Source of the DNA: Streptomyces sp. NBC_01255
Lineage (GTDB): Bacteria > Actinomycetota > Actinomycetes > Streptomycetales > Streptomycetaceae
Direction of reading: 5' to 3'
DNA: 64,000 nucleotides
Assembly (NCBI RefSeq): GCF_036226445.1
Contig: NZ_CP108474.1
Coordinates: 310,001-374,000, forward strand
Below the pieces are notes generated by a model that saw only the letters and a list, made by a program, of their open reading frames with translations, had not been told where the DNA came from and searched no databases. Made by a program: the position numbers and the translations under genes. Shown here piece by piece: positions 1 to 10,446 of this stretch (positions within the stretch are counted from its first letter, which is position 1; each line of letters opens with the position of its first letter).

Positions 1-379
1 CGTTCCACCACTCCCGGCTCATGCCGAGGAGGAGGTTGGCGTGCACGAGCTGGATGATCCGGCTCGCCCTGCGGTCGGCGGTGATCTGGGCGTGGCCGGC
101 GTCGTGGCCGACGAAGGCAGCCCGGGCGGAGAGCAGGGCGAGGGGGACGGCGAGCAGGAGCGCCCACCAGGAAGGGCCGATCAGGGCGAGTCCGGTCACG
201 ACGGCGGCGATGCCGAGGAGGTTGACGACGATCCCGCGGGCGTACCAGCCGGGGCGGTGTTCCAGGAGGCCCTGTTCCCTGACCGTCCGCAGGAGCGGGC
301 TGAACTCGCTGCCGCCCCTGGCGCGGGCGGGAGCCTCGGCGGGGGCGGGCGCCGGGGGCAGGACGGTGGCCTGGGACAT
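1..379 (-). CDS. Fatty acid desaturase, N-terminal part (cut by window edge)
   Basis: The reading frame is open from an ATG at 379 to the window edge, so only about the first 126 residues are visible. AGGAG lies 8 nt upstream of the ATG. After an Ala/Pro-rich head come a hydrophobic stretch (about residues 52-85) and the motif GHDAGHAQ, the HxxxH first histidine box of membrane di-iron fatty acid desaturases. The other histidine boxes would lie outside the window. The family introduces double bonds into acyl chains at the membrane. It is transcribed away from the SNF2 gene, with a 276-bp divergent spacer between them. The family call is firm; the substrate is unknown. Confidence 0.8.
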   Translation of the reverse strand, partial: MSQATVLPPAPAPAEAPARARGGSEFSPLLRTVREQGLLEHRPGWYARGIVVNLLGIAAVVTGLALIGPSWWALLLAVPLALLSARAAFVGHDAGHAQITADRRASRIIQLVHANLLLGMSREWWN

Positions 380-528
380 GGCGGGGCTCCTGTTTCTGTG
401 GGTCGGGCTCGGGATCGGATCTCGGATCGGGGTGCGAACGGTGGGCGCCTCCACTGAAACTACGGATTCGTGATCGTCCGGGGCCATGGCGTCACCACCC
501 GGCCTCGGCAGGGGGCGCGCAGGGGTGC

Positions 529-584
529 GGGGGTGGGGTGAACCCCACCCCCGCGAGAAGGGACCCTCGACTGTGGCGAGGGTC
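529..584. promoter_or_regulatory. Two stem-loops in the divergent desaturase/SNF2 spacer
   Basis: Bases 529-552 form a perfect 10-bp stem, GGGGGTGGGG with CCCCACCCCC, closed by a TGAA loop. Bases 562-569 and 577-584 form a perfect 8-bp inverted repeat (GACCCTCG/CGAGGGTC) around 7 nt. Both lie between two divergent genes, so neither is placed as a terminator for its neighbours. They may act as a 5' leader structure or operator for the SNF2 gene, or as a relic terminator. The rest of 380-655 holds no gene I can see. Confidence 0.4.
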
Positions 585-655
585 ACGTGAGCTTCGTGCG
601 CGTCGGATCGATCGCCTGAGGTATCCTCGGCCGCTCGGTCCCCAGGTAGTCAAAT

Positions 656-3630
<2,975 letters not shown>

Positions 3631-3634
<4 letters not shown>

Positions 3635-5019
3635 GCGGGTACGGACACGGGCACGCCGGCGGAGGCGACGAGCGGACGTTCGAGGCGCTGCCGCCCGCGA
3701 AGGGCGCGGCGTTCGCCCGGACCTGGTGGGGCCGGGCGTGGCTCAAGGCGCTGGAGGACACGGCGCTCGACGGCCAACAACTCAAGGCCGGGCGCCGACA
3801 CGCGCGCGCGGGGGCGGTCGGAGCGGTGTCGGTGCGCCCCGGCCGGATCACGGCGGTCGTCAAGGACCGCGACGGCACGGCGCACCGCAGCGACGTGCTG
3901 GTGCGGGAGTTCTCCGAGGAGGAGTGGGAGCGGCTGCTCGATCTGGCCGTGGACAGCGCGGGGCACATCGCGGCGCTCCTCGACCGCGAAATGCCTCCGC
4001 ACCTGGTGGAGGATGCGGCGGTCTCGGGGCTCGACCTGCTCCCGGGGATCGGCGATCTCGATCCGGAGTGCGGCTGCGAGGCGTGGGACCACTGCCCGCA
4101 CACGTCGGCGCTCTGCTACCAGGTGGCGCGGCTGCTCGACGAGGACCCGTTCGTCCTGCTGCTGATGCGGGGACGCGGGGAGCGGACCCTCCTCGACCAA
4201 CTCCAGGCGCGCAGCGCGCGACGGGCCGCGGCGCCCTCGGAGCGCGACGGTCAGGACGGATCCGGGGACGGGTCCGGTGTGGAGGGTGCCGGGGGCATGC
4301 CGGGCGTGTCGGCGTCCGAGGCGTACGCGGCCCGGGACATCCTGCCGCCGCTGCCCGCCCCGCCCGGGGCCCTCTCGGCGCCGGGCGAACCGCCCTCCCT
4401 CGACACGGAGACGGATCCGGAGCCGGGGGTCGATCCGACGGCACTGGAGTTCCTCGCGACGGACGCGGCGGCTCGCGCGCACCGGATGCTCGTCGTGGCC
4501 CTCGGGGGCGGCGGCGGGCCGGAGTTCGTGGAGCCGCCGCTGACGGTCGCTCAGGACGCGGTGCGCCTCGCCGCCGGCTCGCCCGCCTCCTGGATCACGG
4601 CGCGGCTCGCCGACGGTTCGGGCAGGTCGCGGGCGGATCTGGACGCGGCCACGCGCGCGTGGCGCTTCGGTGGCGCCGCCGCCCTCGCCGTACTGGAGGA
4701 GGAGTGGACGCCGGACGCCGACACCCTCGCCCGGGCGGCTGCGCGGCTCGCGGAGGCCTGGGAGGGCGACGAGCGGCCGGTGCTGCGGCGGACGGCCGGC
4801 GCGCGCTGGACGGTGGTGGGCGCGGAGGCGCAGTTGCGCCTCGGTGCGGACGGCCGCTGGTGGCCGTACCGCAAGGCGGGGGGCCGCTGGTCCCCCGCGG
4901 GCCCGGCGGACCGCGATCCGGCGTCGGCCTTGGCCACGGCCTCTCTCCCGTCCGACGCCACGGGAGCGGGTGGCGCCGTCGGTGTTACCGGAGTCGGTGC
5001 TACCGGAGGAGGCCGGTGA
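3631..5019 (+). CDS. SWIM zinc-finger protein, partner of the SNF2 helicase
   Basis: 462 residues. The start ATG at 3631 overlaps the helicase stop as ATGA. The SWIM signature CxCx(n)CxH is visible at about residues 145-155 (ECGCEAWDHCPH) and follows the usual N-terminal motif with TWWGRAWLKALE. The linker from about 190 to 270 is acidic and Pro-rich. SWIM domains bind DNA or protein. SWIM genes directly downstream of SNF2 genes are a common actinobacterial pair, and the two products probably act together in DNA metabolism. The 3' end overlaps the convergent gene at 5000 by 20 bp. Confidence 0.85.
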
Positions 5020-6037
5020 TCTGCCCGCCGGTGGCGGACGGGGCGGCCAGGCTGCAGGCGACGGCGTCGGAGCCGAGGAGGTAACTGGTGCGGTAGGGGT
5101 ACTGGACGAAGGTCGTCCAGCGCGTGCCGAGCGGCTGCAGAGCGGCCTTTGCGCGGAGGGGTGCGCGGCAGAGTTCCGTGGCGGCCTCGCGCACCTTCTG
5201 GTCGTCGGAGTAGGTACCGGTCAGACGTGGCCGGGCGACGAGCTCGGCGTCGTGCGGCGTGTCGCAGTCGCGCCGGAGCGCGGTGCCCGGCGTGGCGCGG
5301 TCGATGTCGAAGCAGTCGCCGACGCGCAGCGCCTCGAAGGAGACGGGCGTGGCAGGAGGACGTGTCGCCGTCGGGGCCGTGGAAGGGGCCGGCCGGGCCG
5401 TCGCGGGAGCGGTGCTCGCTGTACGGGAGGGCTGCGGGGCGGCACCCTTCCCCTGCGGGTCGGACCGCTCGTCGGGCGCCGCGTGCGTCGGTGTGTCGGC
5501 CACGGGGCCGCCCGCGGTGGGCACGCCGGTGGTGGACGTGCCCGGTGTGGACGCGCCCGGCGCGCCCGGCGTGGGCTGGCCGGTCGACGGCGTGCCGGTC
5601 GTCGGGACGGACGACGTGCCTCCGTCCTCCGCGGTGACGACCGGGGACGGTACGGCCACCGGACCGCCGCCCGGTCGCCCGTCGGCCCCCGGCCCTTCGA
5701 AGTCCTCTCCGCCGCCGACGGCCATGAACCCGCCCACGACAAGGGCTGCCAGGACCAGCGGTACGAGCGGCACGCCGAACCAGCGGGCGCGCCGCGCGGC
5801 CGGCCCCGGCCGGGGTGCCCCGAGGCGTACGACACGCGGCCACCCCACAGCGGCGAGCCGCTCGGCGGAGTGAGCCTCGGTGGACGGTGACTCGGCGGAA
5901 CGGAGCTCGGTGGAACCTGACTCGGTGGGACGGGGCTCGGTGGAACGAAGCTCGGTGGGACGGGGCTCGGCTGAGGGGGACTCAGCCGGTCGGCGGTCCG
6001 GCGGCGGAGTGGCGGTCGGCTGGTGCGGCACAGACAC
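5000..6037 (-). CDS. Membrane-anchored septum-formation-like protein
   Basis: About 345 residues from GTG 6037. Upstream ATGs at 6112 and 6190 are in frame, but the protein-like sequence begins near the GTG. Order of parts: a Pro/Glu/Ser-rich head with pentapeptide repeats; one membrane segment (VPLVPLVLAALVVGGF); a long Pro/Thr/Gly-rich extracytoplasmic linker; and a C-terminal domain with VGDCFDID, a PHDAEL motif and conserved cysteines, as in actinobacterial septum_form/DUF4190-associated domains. Topology suggests an extracellular C-terminus. No clear Shine-Dalgarno sequence precedes the GTG, so the start is uncertain. The exact function is unknown. Confidence 0.65.
   Translation of the reverse strand: MSVPHQPTATPPPDRRPAESPSAEPRPTELRSTEPRPTESGSTELRSAESPSTEAHSAERLAAVGWPRVVRLGAPRPGPAARRARWFGVPLVPLVLAALVVGGFMAVGGGEDFEGPGADGRPGGGPVAVPSPVVTAEDGGTSSVPTTGTPSTGQPTPGAPGASTPGTSTTGVPTAGGPVADTPTHAAPDERSDPQGKGAAPQPSRTASTAPATARPAPSTAPTATRPPATPVSFEALRVGDCFDIDRATPGTALRRDCDTPHDAELVARPRLTGTYSDDQKVREAATELCRAPLRAKAALQPLGTRWTTFVQYPYRTSYLLGSDAVACSLAAPSATGGQITGLLR
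5874..5990 (-). repeat. 15-bp tandem repeat encoding a pentapeptide tract
   Basis: About eight imperfect 15-bp units of the type GGCTCGGTGGAACGA lie within the coding region above. They encode five-residue units such as PRPTE, LRSTE, SGSTE and LRSAE on the cytoplasmic side of the membrane segment. The unit length keeps the frame, so copy number could vary without breaking the gene. Confidence 0.8.
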
Positions 6038-6197
6038 CAGGGTTGCTTGTCGACGGCCGTGCGGCGAGTGATCCGGGGCCGTTGAGCCCGGCCTGTACAG
6101 AATCGTGACCATCGCCGACAACGCCTTGTCCGACCATGGCCGGAAAGCACCTCTCATCCCCCGCCCACCGTCCCGCCGACGCCCCGTCATGGGTGCC

Positions 6198-7052
6198 CTA
6201 CAGACCGAGCTGGCGCTCCGCGCCCTCGACCGTCTGCGCGAGCAGCACGGCGATGGTCATGGGACCGACGCCACCGGGGACGGGAGTGATGAGGGAGGCG
6301 CGCTCGGCGGCGGACGCGAAGTCGACGTCGCCGATGTTGCCCGGGTTGTAGCCGGCGTCGACGACGACGGCGCCGGGCTTGATGTCCTCGCCCTTGATGA
6401 AGTTCGGCTTGCCGACGGCCGCCACCAGGATGTCGGCCTCCCGTATGACGGAGGAGAGGTCCTTGGTGCGGGAGTGGCAGTAGGTGACGGTGGCGTCGCG
6501 GCCGAGGAGGAGGAGACCGGCCGGCTTGCCGAGGATCGCGCTGCGCCCGACGACCACGGCCCGCTTGCCGCTCGGTTCGACGTCGTACGCGTCGAGGAGG
6601 CGCATGATGCCGCCGGGCGTGCAGGACACGAAGCCGGGCAGTCCGAAGCCCATGGCGGCGAAGGACGCCATGGTGACGCCGTCGACGTCCTTCTCCGGGG
6701 CGATGGCCTCGAAGGCGGCGCGCTCGTCGATGTGCGGGCCGACCGGATGCTGGAGCAGGATGCCGTGGACCTCGGGGTCCTCGGACAGCGCGGTGATCGC
6801 GGCGACGAGCTCCTCGGTCGTCGTGGTGGCGGGCAGCTCGACGTGCTTGGAGCGGATTCCGGCCTTCGCACAGCGGTTCTGCTTCATCTTCACGTACGTC
6901 ACGGAGGCCGGGTCGGCGCCGACCAGGACGGTGGCGAGGCACGGCGTGACGCCGGTGCGGCGGGTGACCTCGGCGGCGCGCGCGGCGGTCTCCTCGACCG
7001 TACGGCGGGCGAGGGCGGTGCCGTCCATGAGGGTGGCGGTGCTGGTGGACAT
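6198..7052 (-). CDS. folD: Bifunctional methylene-THF dehydrogenase/methenyl-THF cyclohydrolase
   Basis: 284 residues, normal for FolD. The start is ATG 7052 with AGGAG 7 nt upstream; the upstream in-frame extension is not protein-like. Seen are the substrate-site motif with SVTYVKMKQNRC, the loop GILLQHPVGPHID, the NADP-binding GRSAILGKPAG and the C-terminal signature TPVPGGVGPMT. The enzyme interconverts methylene-, methenyl- and formyl-tetrahydrofolate in the cytosolic one-carbon pool. It is divergent from the GAF regulator. Confidence 0.95.
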   Translation of the reverse strand: MSTSTATLMDGTALARRTVEETAARAAEVTRRTGVTPCLATVLVGADPASVTYVKMKQNRCAKAGIRSKHVELPATTTTEELVAAITALSEDPEVHGILLQHPVGPHIDERAAFEAIAPEKDVDGVTMASFAAMGFGLPGFVSCTPGGIMRLLDAYDVEPSGKRAVVVGRSAILGKPAGLLLLGRDATVTYCHSRTKDLSSVIREADILVAAVGKPNFIKGEDIKPGAVVVDAGYNPGNIGDVDFASAAERASLITPVPGGVGPMTIAVLLAQTVEGAERQLGL

Positions 7053-7354
7053 GGCAACTCCTGGGCGTCGTGTCTGACCGGTGGTTCGCCCAGGCGCACG
7101 GCATCGGCACGGTCGCACCGCTCGGGTGCGCTCCGCCCGGGCCGCTCCCCGGTGGTGATCCACCTCAAGCGCCAGTCACGGCCCGGTCCCACTCTACGTG
7201 CTCCGCGCCGGGGGCCGGGGGCCGGTCCAGGACAGGGCGCATATGCCGTGGTGCCGGGGCGCTTGTCGGCGGCCCGCGCGCGCACGACGATGAGCCGGAC
7301 GACGACCCGAACGACACGTCCGACGTGCTGGGCGACCTCGACGAGGAGGCCGAA
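7053..7354. other. Divergent spacer between folD and GAF regulator
   Basis: 302 bp without a convincing gene. It must hold both divergent promoters. I saw no strong palindrome and do not assign -35/-10 boxes. Confidence 0.5.
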
Positions 7355-8599
7355 TTGAGCGATACGTGGGTGACCGGGGCAGCGGGTCCGGGGTCCGGTC
7401 CGACCCGTTCGGTGCTGCGGCCGCTGGTGGCAGCCTCGTGGCGGCGTTCCGTGCGGGCCAGGGTGAGCCAGGAAGGGGTCGCCCGGATCGAGCTGGACGA
7501 GGACGAGTTGGCGGGTCACCGGGACGGCCATCCCCTCTCGGCGGCGATGCCGGTGATCCGGGAGTTGATGGGGACGTACGCGACGGACGGGGAGCATCTG
7601 CTGGCGGTCTGCGACGCGGCAGGGCGGATGCTCTGGGTGGAAGGCCATCCGGGCACGCTGCGCAAGGCCCGGGCCATGAACTTCGTGGCCGGGGCCCGCT
7701 GGTCGGAGTCGGCGGCCGGGACGAACGCGCCGGGGACCGCGATCGCCGTCGACCGGCCGGTGCAGGTCGTCGCCGACGAGCACTTCCGGCGACGGGTGCG
7801 GGCCTGGACGTGCGCCGCCGCTCCCGTGCACGATCCACTGTCCGGCCGGGTGATCGGCGCGGTGGACATCACGGGCGGGGAGCGCCTCGCGCACCCGCAC
7901 AGCCTCGGTTTCGTGCAGGCGGTGGCGCGGGCCGCCGAGTCCCAGCTCGCCCTCCTCGGGCCGCCGGCCCGGCCGGGTGGGTTCAGGCTCTCCGCGCTGG
8001 GCCGCGACGAAGCGGTGCTCTCTGTGGGCGGGCGGCGCGTACGCCTGTCCCGCCGGCACAGCGAGATCGTGGTGGTCCTGGCGCACCGCCTGGAAGGGGT
8101 GGGCGGCGACGAGCTTCTGACGCAGCTGTACGAGGACGAGTCGGTCACCCCGGTGACGCTGCGGGCGGAGCTGTCCCGGCTCCGCGCTCTCCTCGGCCCC
8201 GACGTACTGCGCTCGCGCCCGTACCGGCTGGCGGGAGCCGTCGACGCGGACTTCGCGACGGTCGACCGGCGACTCGCCTCGGGTGCCGTCTCGGCTGCGG
8301 CCGGCGAGTACGCGGGCCCGCTCCTTCCGGCGTCGCTCGCCCCGGGGGTGGTCCGGCTGCGCGAGCGGCTCGCGGACCGGCTGCGGGCCGCGCTGGTGGA
8401 CCGGGGTGACCCCGGACTCCTCGCGGACTGGGCGTACAGCACATGGGGCGAGGAGGACGTGGTGGTCTGGCGGGCCCTGTGCGCGGCGGTACCGGCGCCC
8501 CAACTCCCGCCCGTCCGGGCGAGGCTCGACTCCCTGGAGGCGGAACTGAGCTGCACTGCAACGGGGTTGCAACGTACGGGCGCGCAGACTCGGCGATGA
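7355..8599 (+). CDS. GAF-domain transcriptional regulator
   Basis: About 414 residues from TTG 7355, chosen because AGGAGG sits 5-6 nt upstream; an in-frame GTG at 7325 is an alternative. Residues about 60-200 form a GAF sensor domain of the acetoin/alcohol-utilisation regulator type ([21 protein letters not shown], then [17 protein letters not shown]). The C-terminal half resembles the actinobacterial helical and winged region ([16 protein letters not shown]) rather than an AAA+ sigma-54 activator, since no Walker motifs are present. It sits 43 bp before the aldehyde dehydrogenase gene in the same direction and probably controls it. Confidence 0.75.
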   Translation: MSDTWVTGAAGPGSGPTRSVLRPLVAASWRRSVRARVSQEGVARIELDEDELAGHRDGHPLSAAMPVIRELMGTYATDGEHLLAVCDAAGRMLWVEGHPGTLRKARAMNFVAGARWSESAAGTNAPGTAIAVDRPVQVVADEHFRRRVRAWTCAAAPVHDPLSGRVIGAVDITGGERLAHPHSLGFVQAVARAAESQLALLGPPARPGGFRLSALGRDEAVLSVGGRRVRLSRRHSEIVVVLAHRLEGVGGDELLTQLYEDESVTPVTLRAELSRLRALLGPDVLRSRPYRLAGAVDADFATVDRRLASGAVSAAAGEYAGPLLPASLAPGVVRLRERLADRLRAALVDRGDPGLLADWAYSTWGEEDVVVWRALCAAVPAPQLPPVRARLDSLEAELSCTATGLQRTGAQTRR

Positions 8600-8642
8600 G
8601 CGCCGGCCAGGGACGGCCGGCGCGCCGAGGGAGGCCATGCCG

Positions 8643-10166
8643 ATGACCCGTTACGCCGCACCCGGCACCGAGGGCGCGCTCATGTCGTACGCGGACCGCT
8701 ACGACCACTGGATCGGCGGCGAGTACGTCGCCCCGGCGCGCGGCCGCTACTTCGAGAACCCGAGCCCGGTCGACGGCCGCGCCTTCACCGAGGTCGCCCG
8801 CGGCACGGCCGAGGACGTGGAACGCGCCCTCGACGCGGCGCACGCGGCGGCTCCGGCGTGGGGCCGGACGGCCCCGGCAGAGCGCGCAACCGTCCTGCTG
8901 CGGATCGCGGACCGCATGGAGAGCAACCTGGAGGCGCTCGCGGTCGCGGAGAGCTGGGACAACGGCAAGCCCGTCCGGGAGACCCTCGCCGCCGACATCC
9001 CGCTCGCCATCGACCACTTCCGCTACTTCGCGGGTGTGCTGCGAGCCCAGGAGGGATCGCTGAGCGAGATCGACGACGACACCGTCGCGTACCACTTCCA
9101 CGAACCGCTGGGCGTCGTCGCGCAGATCATCCCGTGGAACTTCCCCATCCTGATGGCGGTCTGGAAGCTGGCCCCCGCGCTGGCCGCCGGCAACGCGGTG
9201 ATCCTCAAACCCGCCGAACAGACCCCGGCCTCCGTACACTTCTGGCTGAGCCTGGTCGCGGACCTGCTGCCGCCGGGCGTCCTGAACATCGTCAACGGCT
9301 TCGGCGAGGAGGCCGGCAAACCGCTCGCCTCCTCGCCGCGGGTGGCGAAGATCGCCTTCACCGGCGAGACGGCGACGGGCCGCCTGATCATGGGGTACGC
9401 CTCCGAGAACCTCAAGCCGGTCACCCTCGAACTCGGCGGCAAGTCCCCGAACATCTTCTTCGACGACGTGTGGGCGGCGGACGACGACTTCCGCGACAAG
9501 GCCCTCGAAGGCTTCACGATGTTCGCCCTGAACCAGGGCGAGGTCTGCACCTGCCCGTCACGCGCCCTCGTCCAGCGCGGCCACTACAGCGAGTTCCTGG
9601 AGGCGGCGATCGCCCGTACGGAGCGGATCGTCCCCGGCCACCCCCTGGACACGGCGACGATGATCGGCGCGCAGGCCTCCGCCGAGCAGCTCCGGAAGAT
9701 CCTCTCGTACCTGGAGATCGGCCAGCAGGAAGGCGCGAAGATCCTCACGGGTGGTCAGCTCATCACGTACGACGGAGACTTGGCGGGTGGCTACTACGTC
9801 CAGCCCACGATCTTCGAGGGCGACAACCGCATGCGGATCTTCCAGGAGGAAATCTTCGGCCCGGTGGTGGCGGTGACGTCCTTCACCGACTTCGACGACG
9901 CGATCCGCACGGCCAACGACACGCTCTACGGCCTCGGCGCAGGCGTCTGGACCCGCGACACGAACACGGCCTACCGCGCGGGCCGCGCGATCCAGGCGGG
10001 CCGGGTCTGGACGAACTGCTACCACGCGTACCCGGCCCACAGTGCTTTCGGAGGCTATAAGCAGTCGGGCATCGGCCGAGAGACCCACAAGATGATGCTG
10101 GACCACTACCAGCAGACGAAGAACTTATTAGTCAGTTATTCCCCCAAAAAGCTCGGCTTCTTCTAA
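8643..10166 (+). CDS. ExaC-type NAD+-dependent aldehyde dehydrogenase with a recoded tail
   Basis: 507 residues. ATG 8643 has GGGAGG 8 nt upstream; ATG 8637 is too close to the RBS. The family oxidises acetaldehyde and related aldehydes. Seen are PWNFP, the catalytic Glu in LELGGKSPN (about 263) and the catalytic Cys in NQGEVCTC (about 302). The end [16 protein letters not shown] is the usual family C-terminus. The last 14 sense codons use unusual synonyms, including consecutive TTA TTA at 10125-10130 plus AGT, TAT and AAA, unlike the rest of the gene. This suggests the 3' end was replaced by recombination. It may also make translation depend on the TTA-reading tRNA bldA. Confidence 0.95.
   Translation: MTRYAAPGTEGALMSYADRYDHWIGGEYVAPARGRYFENPSPVDGRAFTEVARGTAEDVERALDAAHAAAPAWGRTAPAERATVLLRIADRMESNLEALAVAESWDNGKPVRETLAADIPLAIDHFRYFAGVLRAQEGSLSEIDDDTVAYHFHEPLGVVAQIIPWNFPILMAVWKLAPALAAGNAVILKPAEQTPASVHFWLSLVADLLPPGVLNIVNGFGEEAGKPLASSPRVAKIAFTGETATGRLIMGYASENLKPVTLELGGKSPNIFFDDVWAADDDFRDKALEGFTMFALNQGEVCTCPSRALVQRGHYSEFLEAAIARTERIVPGHPLDTATMIGAQASAEQLRKILSYLEIGQQEGAKILTGGQLITYDGDLAGGYYVQPTIFEGDNRMRIFQEEIFGPVVAVTSFTDFDDAIRTANDTLYGLGAGVWTRDTNTAYRAGRAIQAGRVWTNCYHAYPAHSAFGGYKQSGIGRETHKMMLDHYQQTKNLLVSYSPKKLGFF
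10116..10166 (+). repeat. ALDH 3'-end repeat copy C1 (gene's own end)
   Basis: The last 17 codons of the aldehyde dehydrogenase gene, with stop TAA. The same protein tail recurs as direct repeats at 21592, 29049, 32025 and 41808. C1 encodes the same residues but with different codons (AAC TTA TTA GTC AGT TAT). It lacks the left arm of the GAAGAA-N7-TTCTTC motif seen in the other copies, having CAAAAA instead. Together this looks like an attL/attR-type junction. Confidence 0.8.
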
Positions 10167-10176
10167 GAAGTTGAGC

Positions 10177-10215
10177 ACGGTGCCTGACCTGCCCAAACGG
10201 CCGGTCAGGCACCGT
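10177..10215 (+). terminator. Stem-loop terminator after the aldehyde dehydrogenase gene
   Basis: A perfect 13-bp inverted repeat, ACGGTGCCTGACC with GGTCAGGCACCGT, around a 13-nt loop, 11 nt after the stop. There is no U-run, as is usual in Streptomyces. Confidence 0.8.
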
Positions 10216-10291
10216 TGCCCTGGTCTCGAAACGGCTACCGAATTCGGGTGATTGCAGAGTTCGCTTGCCTCCGATATCTCACTTCATAGAG

Positions 10292-10356
10292 AAGATCCGG
10301 GCCATGCACGGGCCAGCGCGGTCGCCGTTCCACCGTGCATACCAGCAGACGCAGAG
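10292..10356 (+). repeat. Vestigial att-like arm near C1
   Basis: AAGATCCGGGCCA at 10292-10304 is identical to the left-arm start of copies C2 (21495) and C3 (28952). At 10340-10356 comes TACCAGCAGACGCAGAG, close to the ALDH codons around 10109-10123. The spacing is shorter than in C2 and C3 (36 against 73 nt), so this looks like a deleted extra copy of the same site. The rest of 10216-10446 shows no gene. Confidence 0.45.
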
Positions 10357-10446
10357 CCCTTTCCAAGCTGATGGTGGCGGCCGGTCGTTGTGGGGATGGC
10401 TGCACGAAACGACAAAGCTGCTGATAGACGATTCTCGATCAAGATG

